Below are positions 49,934 through 58,098 of a DNA stretch of 64,000 nt, in pieces. Source of the DNA: Microcystis aeruginosa FD4 (lineage in GTDB: Bacteria; Cyanobacteriota; Cyanobacteriia; Cyanobacteriales; Microcystaceae); contig NZ_CP046973.1 in NCBI RefSeq assembly GCF_009792235.1, positions 558,001 through 622,000 of the forward strand, written 5' to 3'. Below the pieces are notes generated by a model. The model did not search any database. It worked only from the letters and a program-made list of their open reading frames with translations, and was not told the origin of the DNA. The first letter of the stretch is position 1, and every line of letters begins with the position of its first letter. A program made the translations under genes and the position numbers.

Positions 49934-51670
49934 ATGGAAATCATCGCCCAATTAGAGAAAGTTTCCTATATTTATCCCGAATCCTCCAATCTAGTGCTTA
50001 AAAATATCTCTTTGGCAATTCATCGAGGAGAATTTTTAGGTATTATCGGGCCCACAGGTGCGGGAAAAACTACTCTCTGTTTAACTCTTAACGGTATTGT
50101 CCCCCAATTTTACGGAGGGCGTTTTTTTGGTTATGCAACAGTAGCCGGTTTAGACACTTTAACCCATCCCGTTAGCACCTTGGCCCGCTATGTGGGGGCA
50201 GTATTTGAAGATCCCGAAACGCAACTTTTAGCCACTTCTATAGAAAATGAAATCGCTTTTACCCTAGAAAATTTACGGCTACCGCGAGAGGAAATTAAAG
50301 CGCGTATTCCCAAAGTTTTAGCGGCAGTACGGTTAGAGGGAATGGAAAAAAAATCCCCGGGGGAACTATCGGGAGGACAAAAACAACGATTAGCGATCGC
50401 AGCTGCCCTCGCAGTTCAGCCCGCTTTGTTAATTCTCGATGAACCCACCTCCCAACTGGATCCGGTGGGATCCCAGGAAGTTTTCGCCACCATTAAGGAA
50501 TTAAATCGCCATCTCGGGGTCACTATTGTGATGGTCTCCCATGCGGCCGAGGAAATGGCCGAATATGCCGATCGCCTGGTACTATTAAGGGATGGTGCGA
50601 TCGAAGCTATGGGAACCCCAGCAGAGATCTACTCCCAAGTACAACTTTTACAGGAAAATGCCCTGCGTCCCCCGCAGGTGGCCACTACTTTTGCCTTGAT
50701 CGAGCAGAAAATCGGGGCGGTCGAATCAATTCCTGTCACCCTAGACCGCGGTTTTGCCCGTTTAAACGAGCTTAAATCCTTTTATCATGTCACCACAACC
50801 CCTCCCTTATCGTCGGTTTTTGACCCCTTAAACCCCATACTGAGGGTAAAAAATCTCTGCCATACCTATCCCGATGGTACTACCGCCCTGCGGAATGTGT
50901 CCCTCGATATTGCCGAAGGGGAATATCTGCTGATTATCGGTCAAAATGGCGCAGGAAAAAGCACTTTAGTCAAGCATTTTCTCAATCTTCTCTCGGCGAC
51001 CACCGGTCAAGTTATGATTGATGGACGTTCGATCTCGCGTAGCGAGCGCGTTGCGACCAGTAGCTTTTCTGTCAGTGATTTAGCCCGATCGATCGGTTAT
51101 GTAGCCCAAAATCCCGATAATCAGATTTTTAACACCACTGTGGAGAAAGAAGTATCATTTGCCCTGACTAATCTCGGTTATTCTCCAGAAATCATTATCC
51201 AACGCACGGAAGCAAGTCTAGAAGCCATGGGATTACTAGAATATCGATCCTATCATCCTCTCTCCTTACCGAAAGGCGATCGAGCGCGGGTAGTGATTGC
51301 GGCAATTTTAGCCATGGAACCGCGCATAGTTGTTTTCGATGAACCCACTACAGGCCAAGATTACCAAGGAGCTAAGGCAATTTTAGAGGTGAGTCGTCAA
51401 TTACACCAGATGGGCAAAACGGTGATTGTGATCACCCATCACCTCTATTTAATGCCAGAATACGCCGAAAGAGTAATTATCATGGGTCAAGGAACTATCC
51501 TTTTAGATGCCCCAATCCGGCAAGCTTATCATCAAACCGATCTCTTAGCCAAAACCTATCTAACTCCACCCCAAGCAGTTTTATTAGCACAAAAATTAGG
51601 ACAACTTTCCGGTTATCCTAATTCTCTTTTAACTCCCCAAGAAATTGCCGATTGTTTTCAGAGGATTTAG
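49934..51670 (+). CDS. fused double ABC ATPase, ECF/YkoD type
   Basis: 578 residues with two ABC domains in one chain. Domain 1: GPTGAGKTT (about 37-45), signature LSGGQKQRLAIAAALA, LILDEPTSQLD. Domain 2: GQNGAGKST, Q-loop YVAQNPDNQIF, degenerate signature LPKGDRARVVIAAIL, then VVFDEPTTGQD. This is the EcfA-A' layout of energy-coupling-factor importers for vitamins or Co/Ni; the membrane components EcfT and EcfS are not next to it. Between the Walker A and Q-loop of domain 2 there is an extra ~12-residue segment (ISRSERVATSSF) encoded by a palindromic repeat that also occurs at 38156, which looks like an in-frame insertion. Confidence 0.9.
   Translation: MEIIAQLEKVSYIYPESSNLVLKNISLAIHRGEFLGIIGPTGAGKTTLCLTLNGIVPQFYGGRFFGYATVAGLDTLTHPVSTLARYVGAVFEDPETQLLATSIENEIAFTLENLRLPREEIKARIPKVLAAVRLEGMEKKSPGELSGGQKQRLAIAAALAVQPALLILDEPTSQLDPVGSQEVFATIKELNRHLGVTIVMVSHAAEEMAEYADRLVLLRDGAIEAMGTPAEIYSQVQLLQENALRPPQVATTFALIEQKIGAVESIPVTLDRGFARLNELKSFYHVTTTPPLSSVFDPLNPILRVKNLCHTYPDGTTALRNVSLDIAEGEYLLIIGQNGAGKSTLVKHFLNLLSATTGQVMIDGRSISRSERVATSSFSVSDLARSIGYVAQNPDNQIFNTTVEKEVSFALTNLGYSPEIIIQRTEASLEAMGLLEYRSYHPLSLPKGDRARVVIAAILAMEPRIVVFDEPTTGQDYQGAKAILEVSRQLHQMGKTVIVITHHLYLMPEYAERVIIMGQGTILLDAPIRQAYHQTDLLAKTYLTPPQAVLLAQKLGQLSGYPNSLLTPQEIADCFQRI
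51034..51058 (+). repeat. palindromic repeat inserted within the ABC ATPase gene
   Basis: CTCGCGTAGCGAG (51034-51046), then CGCGTTGCGACC. The 13-base palindrome is identical to 38156-38168 in an intergenic region. In the ATPase it is read in frame and adds residues SRSERVAT to a surface loop. Confidence 0.7.
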
Positions 51671-51678
51671 CAGTGAGG

Positions 51679-53142
51679 TCATTTAACTGTTTCTAAAATC
51701 AACTTCGATCGCTTAACATTATCGGGTACAGGAATCGGATAATCACCATTAAAACAGGCAGTACAGAAGGTTTTCGGATCTTCCTTCGTTGCTGTTAACA
51801 TTCCATCGTGACTGAGATAAGCTAAACTATCCACCCCGATTTGTGCCTGAATTTCCGCCACCGATTTAGTTGCCGCAATTAATTGCTCTTGGTTATCCGT
51901 ATCAATGCCATAAAAACAAGGATGAGTCACCGGAGGTGAAGATATTCTCATGTGAACTTCTCTTGCACCAGCATCGCGTAAAGCTTTAACTAATTTCCGG
52001 CTAGTGGTTCCCCGCACGATCGAATCATCAACAATAATAACTCTTTTTCCCTGTAAAACATCCTTTAAAGGATTCAATTTCATCTTAATTCCCGACTCTC
52101 TCATGTGTTGAGTTGGTTGAATAAAAGTTCGTCCCACATAACGATTTTTAATCAATCCTTCCGCGTAGGGAATATCAGAAATGCGCGAAAATCCGATCGC
52201 AGCCGGAATACCCGAATCGGGAACTCCCATCACCATATCCGCTTCTACCGGTGACTCTTTGGCTAATTGTTCCCCCAAACGTACCCGATAAGTATATAAA
52301 GATTCCTCGTGGACAATACTATCGGGACGAGCAAAATAAATCATCTCGAAAACGCATAATTTTTTCTCCGGTTTCATGGCCCAATCCACTGAAGATAAGC
52401 CATCTTCACTAATCCAAACTAATTCCCCCGGCTGCACATCCCGCAGATAATCGGCCCCAATAATATCTAATCCGCAGGTTTCCGAAGCTAAAACATAACG
52501 AGGGGGATTGCCCTCTTCTTGCAAAACCCCAATTACTAACGGTCTGACACCATTGGGATCCCGCGCCCCGATAATTCCCGTCGGTGTGCCGATAACAAGG
52601 CTGTAGGCCCCGCTACAATAGCTAAAGGCATCGATCGCCGCTTCTATCCAATCCTTGCCACTATCCACTTCCTGGCCGATAGCGACGGCAATCATTTCCG
52701 AGTCGGTGGTGGTGACGAGATCACAACCGCGCTTTTCTAATACATTTCTTAACTCAAAAGTATTGACTAAATTGCCATTATGTGCTAGGGAAAGTTTACC
52801 CAAACGGGTTTCGATCACAGCAGGTTGGGCATTGGCCCGACGGCTAGAACCGGTGGTAGAGTAACGAGTATGACCGACGGCGTGAGTACCGGGCAAGGTT
52901 TTAAGGACAGTTTCGTTAAAAACTTGGGAAACTAAGCCCATTTCTTTGTAACAATGCACCGTTTCCCCGTCGTAGGTGGCAATACCTGCCGATTCCTGTC
53001 CTCGGTGTTGCAGGGCATAAAGTCCAAAATAGGTCAGTTTTGCTACTTCTTGCTCGGGGGCATAGAGTCCAAAAACTCCACAGGCTTCTTCAGGCTTATC
53101 GACGCGGTTCAGGGATAGGGATGAGTCGGGATGGCTAAACAT
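51679..53142 (-). CDS. purF: amidophosphoribosyltransferase
   Basis: 487 residues. First step of purine synthesis: PRPP plus glutamine to phosphoribosylamine. A 20-residue propeptide precedes the catalytic C21 (EEACGVFGLYAPE), which becomes the N-terminal nucleophile. Glutaminase parts GLYALQHRGQESAGI and VGHTRYSTTG; phosphoribosyl domain VIIVDDSIVRGTTSRKLV; cluster-type cysteines near the C-terminus (CFYGID, CTACFNGDY) suggest the iron-sulfur form. It is preceded on the same strand by purL, 285 bp away across a low-complexity tract, so a pur operon interrupted by repeats is likely. Confidence 0.96.
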   Translation of the reverse strand: MFSHPDSSLSLNRVDKPEEACGVFGLYAPEQEVAKLTYFGLYALQHRGQESAGIATYDGETVHCYKEMGLVSQVFNETVLKTLPGTHAVGHTRYSTTGSSRRANAQPAVIETRLGKLSLAHNGNLVNTFELRNVLEKRGCDLVTTTDSEMIAVAIGQEVDSGKDWIEAAIDAFSYCSGAYSLVIGTPTGIIGARDPNGVRPLVIGVLQEEGNPPRYVLASETCGLDIIGADYLRDVQPGELVWISEDGLSSVDWAMKPEKKLCVFEMIYFARPDSIVHEESLYTYRVRLGEQLAKESPVEADMVMGVPDSGIPAAIGFSRISDIPYAEGLIKNRYVGRTFIQPTQHMRESGIKMKLNPLKDVLQGKRVIIVDDSIVRGTTSRKLVKALRDAGAREVHMRISSPPVTHPCFYGIDTDNQEQLIAATKSVAEIQAQIGVDSLAYLSHDGMLTATKEDPKTFCTACFNGDYPIPVPDNVKRSKLILETVK

Positions 53143-53229
53143 GAGAGGACTGGGGTTTGGGGCTACTTTTGATACAAAATATTAACTTATCTTAATCTCT
53201 TTTTAACACTTTCTTCTATGGTGATTTGA

Positions 53230-53400
53230 GAACAGTTATTAGGTGTTGGATTTTGGGGTTTTGGGGTGTTAGGGTTTTGGGGTTTTAGGGTGTTAGGGTT
53301 TTGGGGTGTTAGGGTTTTGGGGTGTTAGGGTTTTAGCTGAAATTCCCCATTTCCCCATTTCCCCATTTCCCCATTTCCCCATTTCCCCATTTCCCCACTC
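53230..53400. repeat. low-complexity repeats between purL and purF
   Basis: Two tracts: GGGGTTTT/GGGGTGTTAGGGTTTT units (about 53250-53335) and then six copies of the 8-mer CCCCATTT (about 53346-53395). They are roughly complementary. Both lie inside the likely purL-purF operon, where they would be transcribed. Confidence 0.85.
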
Positions 53401-53426
53401 CCAACGACCGACTCCTGTTTCCTTCC

Positions 53427-55697
53427 CTAAAGCCTTCTTTCGATCGCTTTTGACCAAACTTGCTGTATAGTTTCTAGACTAACATCGATCGCCGGTTGTT
53501 TATTCCGGTCAAGAATTAAAAGATTATCGCTTTTTTCGCTAACCTTGCCGGTTATTTGCCAATAGTCTCCCAATTGTGTCTTTAGGTATTCTTCCCAATC
53601 TTGCTGATTTTCGGAGGAAACGGAGACAATAATGCAACTAGCTAATTCCCCGAATAACACCGCGTCAAAACGGCCTTGATGCTGCCAAGAAAGGTCAATT
53701 TCCGCCCCTAATTGGCCACTAATACAGCATTCTGCCAGGGCAATGGCTAAACCTCCCTCCGCGCAATCGTGGGCAGATTTCACCCAACCGGCGCGAATTC
53801 CCCGACGACAGGCTGCTTGTACCTTTCTTTCTAATTCAAAATCAATTACCGGCGGTTTTCCCGTCACCAAACCGTGAATAACGGCTAAATATTCGGAAGC
53901 GCCGATAGTTGGCAAGGAAAAACCCAAAATATAGATTAAATCCCCCGCTTTTTGCCAACCTTGGCCGCAAATTTGCCCGATATCCGGCACTAATCCCACC
54001 ATACCAATCACGGGAGTCGGATAAATAGACTGGGGGCTGCCAGCTGCGTCAACGGTTTCGTTGTACAAAGAGACATTACCCCCAGTCACTGGTGTATTCA
54101 TTTCCCGACAAGCTTCGGCAATACCCTGACAAGCAGTAGCTAATTGCCAATAACCGATTGAATTTTCTGGACTGCCGAAATTGAGATTATCCGTGACAGC
54201 AATGGGGTCAGCACCAACACAGCTAAGGTTTCTGGCCGCTTCTACCACGGCCAACTTAGCTCCGTTATAGGGATCAAGATAAACATATCGCGGATTACAA
54301 TCTGTAGTCGCCGCTACACCTCGCCGAGAATTTGCGGGATTAGCACCTAGAGGACGCACGCGAATCACGGCCGCATCGGCCCCTCCGGGGAGAATAACGG
54401 TGTTATTCTGGACTTGATGATCATATTGACGATAAACCCAGCGTTTTGAGGCAATCGAGGGACTATCGAGCAGTTTTAATAAAATCTCGTTATAGGATTC
54501 GGGAATAGGAATCGTGCTATCTTCCCATAATTGAGCTTTTTGGGCGTATTCTGGCGGTTCTGTTAGTAATTCCCGATGATAAATCGGAGTGTTATCCGCT
54601 AGGGCCGTGGCAGGAATTTCGGCGGCAATTTCCCCTTTAAATAATATACGCACGATCGGTTCAGCGATAACAGTGCCAGCTACCACAGCCTGAAGTCCCC
54701 AACGATGGAAAATCTCGATTAATTCGCCTTCTCGTCCCGATTCGGCCACAAATAACATTCTTTCTTGGGATTCCGATAGCAGATATTCGTAGGGAACCAT
54801 CCCGGTTTCTCGGACGGGGATTTTATCGAGGTCTAATTCAATTCCCACCCCTCCCTTGGCCGCCATCTCGGAAGTAGAACAGGTGATCCCTGCGGCCCCC
54901 ATATCCTGGGCCGCCACCACCGCGCCGGTCTTAAATGCCTCTAAACAAGCTTCTATCAGGGATTTTTCCAGAAAAGGGTCGCCCACTTGCACCGCGGGCC
55001 GGTCATCCATAGATTTATCGGTTAATTCGGCGCTGGCAAAACTTGCCCCTCCCATACCGTCGCGACCGGTGGTAGAACCAACGTATAAAACTGGATTTCC
55101 CAGTCCTTTTGCCCCGGATTTAACGATTTCTTCGGTTTCCATTAGCCCTAAAGCCATGGCATTAACGAGGGGATTGCCATTGTAGGCATTATCGAAGTAT
55201 ATCTCACCGCCCACCGTGGGAACGCCCACACTATTGCCATAATGACTTATCCCTTCCACGACTCCGGCAAAAATGCGACGATTGCGGGCATCTTCCAAGT
55301 TACCAAAACGGAGGGAGTTGAGGATAGCAATGGGACGGGCCCCCATGGTAAAAATATCCCGCAGGATGCCTCCGACTCCGGTAGCGGCACCTTGAAAGGG
55401 TTCCACTGCGGAAGGGTGATTATGGGACTCGATTTTAAAGGCTAATCGCAATCCATCGCCTAAATCCACTACTCCGGCATTTTCCCCCGGTCCGACGAGA
55501 ATTTTTTCGCCAGTGGTGGGGAATTGTTTGAGCAGCGGCCGGGAGTTTTTATAACAACAGTGTTCCGACCACATCACGCCAAACATTCCTAATTCGGCTT
55601 TGTTGGGGTGTCTTCCCAGTCTTTTGACTATGTCTTCGTATTCTTCGGGTTTGATGCCTTCTGAGGCAATTTCTGCGGCAGTGAAGGGGGTAGTCAT
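53427..55697 (-). CDS. purL: phosphoribosylformylglycinamidine synthase II
   Basis: 756 residues, the short PurL form that works with PurQ and PurS (neither in this window). Converts FGAR, glutamine and ATP to FGAM in purine synthesis. Motifs: GMFGVMWSEHCCYKNSRPLL near the start, the ATP/FGAR region GPGENAGVVDLGDGLRLAFK, HNHPSAVEPFQGAATGVGGI, and CAEGGLAIALAEC near 670. Full length. It is upstream of purF on the same strand. The divergent DUF29 gene lies 149 bp away. Confidence 0.96.
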   Translation of the reverse strand: MTTPFTAAEIASEGIKPEEYEDIVKRLGRHPNKAELGMFGVMWSEHCCYKNSRPLLKQFPTTGEKILVGPGENAGVVDLGDGLRLAFKIESHNHPSAVEPFQGAATGVGGILRDIFTMGARPIAILNSLRFGNLEDARNRRIFAGVVEGISHYGNSVGVPTVGGEIYFDNAYNGNPLVNAMALGLMETEEIVKSGAKGLGNPVLYVGSTTGRDGMGGASFASAELTDKSMDDRPAVQVGDPFLEKSLIEACLEAFKTGAVVAAQDMGAAGITCSTSEMAAKGGVGIELDLDKIPVRETGMVPYEYLLSESQERMLFVAESGREGELIEIFHRWGLQAVVAGTVIAEPIVRILFKGEIAAEIPATALADNTPIYHRELLTEPPEYAQKAQLWEDSTIPIPESYNEILLKLLDSPSIASKRWVYRQYDHQVQNNTVILPGGADAAVIRVRPLGANPANSRRGVAATTDCNPRYVYLDPYNGAKLAVVEAARNLSCVGADPIAVTDNLNFGSPENSIGYWQLATACQGIAEACREMNTPVTGGNVSLYNETVDAAGSPQSIYPTPVIGMVGLVPDIGQICGQGWQKAGDLIYILGFSLPTIGASEYLAVIHGLVTGKPPVIDFELERKVQAACRRGIRAGWVKSAHDCAEGGLAIALAECCISGQLGAEIDLSWQHQGRFDAVLFGELASCIIVSVSSENQQDWEEYLKTQLGDYWQITGKVSEKSDNLLILDRNKQPAIDVSLETIQQVWSKAIERRL

Positions 55698-55846
55698 GGG
55701 ACAATGGGATCAAGGGACAAGATTTATTGTATAACGTCTGATCAGATCGAGTTATAATATTTAGTAAAAGATAAAAAAGTTAAAAGGGTTTGCGCTAGTT
55801 AAAGTTAAGCTAAAGAAATAGTTTTATTAGGAGTTGGAACGAAACT

Positions 55847-56350
55847 ATGGCAGTAGAAACAGCTTTATCAATGAAAGCATTATACGATCAGGATTTTGTT
55901 CTTTGGGCTTCCAAAACCGCCGAACTTTTAAAGCTAAAAAAGTTTGATGACGTGGACTGGGAAAATCTGATCGAGGAAGTGGAGTGCATGGGTAAAAGTG
56001 ACAGAAGGGCTGTAGAGAGTTTATTAACTAGGCTGATCGAACACCTGTCTAAGTTAGCTTATCACAAATCGGAACGGGAGCGAGAACGCAACGTCTGTCA
56101 CTGGGTAGGAGAAATTGCCAGTTTCCGAACTCAACTAGGAGAGTGGCTAGAAACCACTACTCTCACCAACCACGCGCGGGATTATTTTCAAAAAGCCTAC
56201 TCGAACGCTCGGAAAACCCTAATACAAGCGAAAACCGTCACTGGCGACGCGATTCCTGTCGAGCCTCCTTTCTCCCTCGAACAGGTATTAGACGGGGAGT
56301 GGTTCCCGATTGATATCGATCATTACTTTGACGATTTTCCTTTTACTTAG
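55847..56350 (+). CDS. DUF29 family protein
   Basis: 167 residues. DUF29 signature: YDQDFVLWASKTAELLKLKKFDDVDWENLIEEVE near 14-47 (quoted as two parts, YDQDFVLWASKTAELLK and FDDVDWENLIEEVE), followed by the conserved basic helices and the C-terminal DGEWFPIDIDHYF. DUF29 genes are very numerous in cyanobacteria and lie among toxin-antitoxin and mobile genes; function is unknown. AGGAG about 13 bases before the ATG. A MazF pair follows. Confidence 0.88.
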   Translation: MAVETALSMKALYDQDFVLWASKTAELLKLKKFDDVDWENLIEEVECMGKSDRRAVESLLTRLIEHLSKLAYHKSERERERNVCHWVGEIASFRTQLGEWLETTTLTNHARDYFQKAYSNARKTLIQAKTVTGDAIPVEPPFSLEQVLDGEWFPIDIDHYFDDFPFT

Positions 56351-56390
56351 ACCATGTTATCCTGATAATAAATGCTTTCAAAACTAAAAT

Positions 56391-56576
56391 ATGGATGCCC
56401 TGATTCAAGAACTGGAAATTAAACTGCGTCAATGGCAACCGGCAACTGTTGAACAGGTGCGACGTTATCTTGTCGAGATTATGGAATTAGCAGACCAAGA
56501 CGCGTTAGAACTTCTCCGTTCTAGATTGGTTGAGCAGGAGGTATTAGATATAATTGACGAACCCGAAACCTGGTGA
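56391..56576 (+). CDS. antitoxin-like partner of MazF
   Basis: 61 residues, helical and acidic: MDALIQELEIKLRQW, EQVRRYLVEIMELAD and a C-terminus DIIDEPETW. Its end overlaps the start of the toxin gene by 23 bases. This fits the antitoxin slot of a MazEF/PemIK-type pair, although the protein is not a typical AbrB-fold MazE and I do not recognise its family. Confidence 0.7.
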   Translation: MDALIQELEIKLRQWQPATVEQVRRYLVEIMELADQDALELLRSRLVEQEVLDIIDEPETW

Positions 56577-56892
56577 AGTGTGGCTAGTTGATTTAGGACT
56601 GGCTGCCAAAACGCGACCTGTTGTAATAGTATCTCGTCTTGACCCCAACCCACCAAGGGCCTTAGTTCTCTACATCCCTATAACCACACAAAATCGGGGT
56701 ACTAACTACGAGGTGGAATTGTCTGCGGTGAGGTTTCTACGAACAGGTTCGGTAGCAAATATACAAGGATTAGGTTCTATTTCATCGGTGAGACTGGAAC
56801 GAAAACTGGGCGAACTTACCGAGGAAAATATGCGTAAAATTAAACAAGCTTTGCTATTTGCTTTGGATTTGATGGAGACTTCCCACGAATAA
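56554..56892 (+). CDS. MazF/PemK-type endoribonuclease toxin
   Basis: 112 residues beginning at TTG (56554) inside the antitoxin gene. MazF-fold pattern: KPGEVWLVDLGLAAKTRPVVIVSR near 5-28 and LVLYIPITTQNRGTNYEV, followed by VANIQGLGSISSVRLER with the conserved Q/S and basic residues, and the final helix ENMRKIKQALLFAL. Such toxins cut mRNA at short sequences when not bound by their antitoxin. Confidence 0.88.
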   Translation: MTNPKPGEVWLVDLGLAAKTRPVVIVSRLDPNPPRALVLYIPITTQNRGTNYEVELSAVRFLRTGSVANIQGLGSISSVRLERKLGELTEENMRKIKQALLFALDLMETSHE

Positions 56893-57222
56893 TTAAATTA
56901 AGAAAAATAATAGGATATTTGTATCAACTCGTTATGGGGAGTTAATCAACTCAGGCAGGATTTTACGTTTTTATCTCGAGGAATTAAGGGAAGTGGAATC
57001 TCTGGGAATATCGATGTTACAATTAATTGTAGCACCAACCGCAAGAGCGATCGAGCAAGGAAAATCATTAGACATCTCCGAAAAAGACGTAGGGACAATT
57101 CATGAATTGTCCCTACCAAGGGTTTCAGATTTTGCCAGTAGCTATCAAGTAAATCGAAGAATAAAGTAGGTGGGGTTAAACGATAGTGAAACCAGACATT
57201 TAAGTAATTGGGTTGGGTTTCG
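56893..57222 (+). pseudogene. fragment of a DUF2887/Rpn-like gene
   Basis: About 56935-57083 closely matches 60148-60297 (AGTTAATCAA.TCAGGCAGGATTT.ACGTTTTTATCTCGAGG and on), part of the pseudogene there. In pieces it encodes FYLEELRE.ESLG.SMLQLI and the EQGK block. Both ends are missing, so this is a stub. The rest of the gap includes the palindrome at 57089-57116 and no gene. Confidence 0.6.
57089..57116. repeat. perfect 28-bp palindrome
   Basis: GTAGGGACAATTCA is followed by its exact reverse complement with no spacer. Similar GTAG-ended palindromes occur at 34022-34047 and, with loops, near 4878 and 11222. It sits between the gene stub and the HepT gene. Confidence 0.9.
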
Positions 57223-57558
57223 TCAAATAAATTCCTGTAAAATAGCTTCGATTTGTCTTTTTAGAGGAGGAATATCATTTTCAACAATATCCCAAATAAT
57301 CTCTAGATCAATACGAAAATATTCATGAATAGTTAAGTTTCTTAGATCCCTGGCATCTCGCCAAGGAACTTCGGGATATCTTGCCTTAAATTCTTGAGAA
57401 GTTGCTCTAGCTGCTTCACCAATAATTTGTAAATGATAGACAATCCAAGTTTGAATTAATTCTTGTTGTTCAAACACGGGTTTTCCCTGTCGAGCATACT
57501 TTTCTAGACGCTCAATTGCTTCTAAAATATCCCGCAGGCGCTCGGTATCATCTCTCAT
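57223..57558 (-). CDS. hepT: HepT-like HEPN toxin (DUF86)
   Basis: 111 residues, helical. The catalytic Rx4HxY motif is R-N-L-T-I-H-E-Y in DLRNLTIHEYFRID near 87-100, and the opening RLRDILEAIERLEKYA and middle QIIGEAARATS are typical of DUF86. HepT is an RNase-type toxin that MntA inactivates by adding AMP to its Tyr. Its start overlaps the stop of the mntA gene (ATGA), the usual order antitoxin then toxin. Confidence 0.9.
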   Translation of the reverse strand: MRDDTERLRDILEAIERLEKYARQGKPVFEQQELIQTWIVYHLQIIGEAARATSQEFKARYPEVPWRDARDLRNLTIHEYFRIDLEIIWDIVENDIPPLKRQIEAILQEFI

Positions 57559-57848
57559 AGTGGTATTGCTTCTTTAATTACCCGCTCTCTGATTCTATCT
57601 TTAAGTCCCTGTTCGGTAACAATATCAACTTTGCAGCCTAACAAGGCTTCCAGTTCTCGAATTAACTGCAAAGGAAACCAGGGACTCCGACGTTCGCTAC
57701 AATAATCAATTAATAAATCAATATCGCTTTTTTCGTCAGCTTCTCCCCGTGCAACAGAACCAAAAATTCGCACGTTATTTGCGCCGTGTTTAGCAGCAAT
57801 AGCAATGATTTTTTCTCGTTTGTTTTTGAGTAATTCGTCAATTTTCAT
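57555..57848 (-). CDS. mntA: MntA-like minimal nucleotidyltransferase antitoxin
   Basis: 97 residues. Nucleotidyltransferase motif GSVARGEADEKSDIDLLID at about 31-49, with GSx10DxD catalytic residues, the minimal MNT fold. It AMPylates the partner HepT and so blocks its toxicity. Directly followed by hepT with a 4-base overlap. The 250-bp region upstream (57849-58098) holds no gene except the terminator of the kinase-FGE gene. Confidence 0.9.
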   Translation of the reverse strand: MKIDELLKNKREKIIAIAAKHGANNVRIFGSVARGEADEKSDIDLLIDYCSERRSPWFPLQLIRELEALLGCKVDIVTEQGLKDRIRERVIKEAIPL

Positions 57849-58036
57849 GATCTACTTAGTTGGCGGTAAATTTTGTCGAAAACAGCTTCCTTAGATGCTT
57901 TGAGATTGCTTTGATAATTACTATAGCAAAGACCAAGGTGCTTAGGACAATCCATCGCTGAAACCCTGTTCAGATAAGAGTTTGAAAATTGAAAGCGTCC
58001 TAAATAACCCATTATTTGCTATACCCCCATTTTCTC

Positions 58037-58065
58037 AAAAAAAAATCGACCCGCCGCTAGGCGGG
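58037..58065 (-). terminator. GC-rich hairpin after the kinase-FGE gene
   Basis: On the minus strand CCCGCC-TAGC-GGCGGG is a perfect 6-bp stem with a 4-base loop, followed by TCGATTTTTTTTT. This is a strong intrinsic terminator 33 bp after the stop. A short GC-rich stem with a tetraloop just downstream of a variable region is also a known feature of diversity-generating-retroelement targets, so both readings are possible. Confidence 0.8.
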
Positions 58066-58098
58066 AGACAAAGGGCAAAAAGGCAAAAGAACAAAGGG

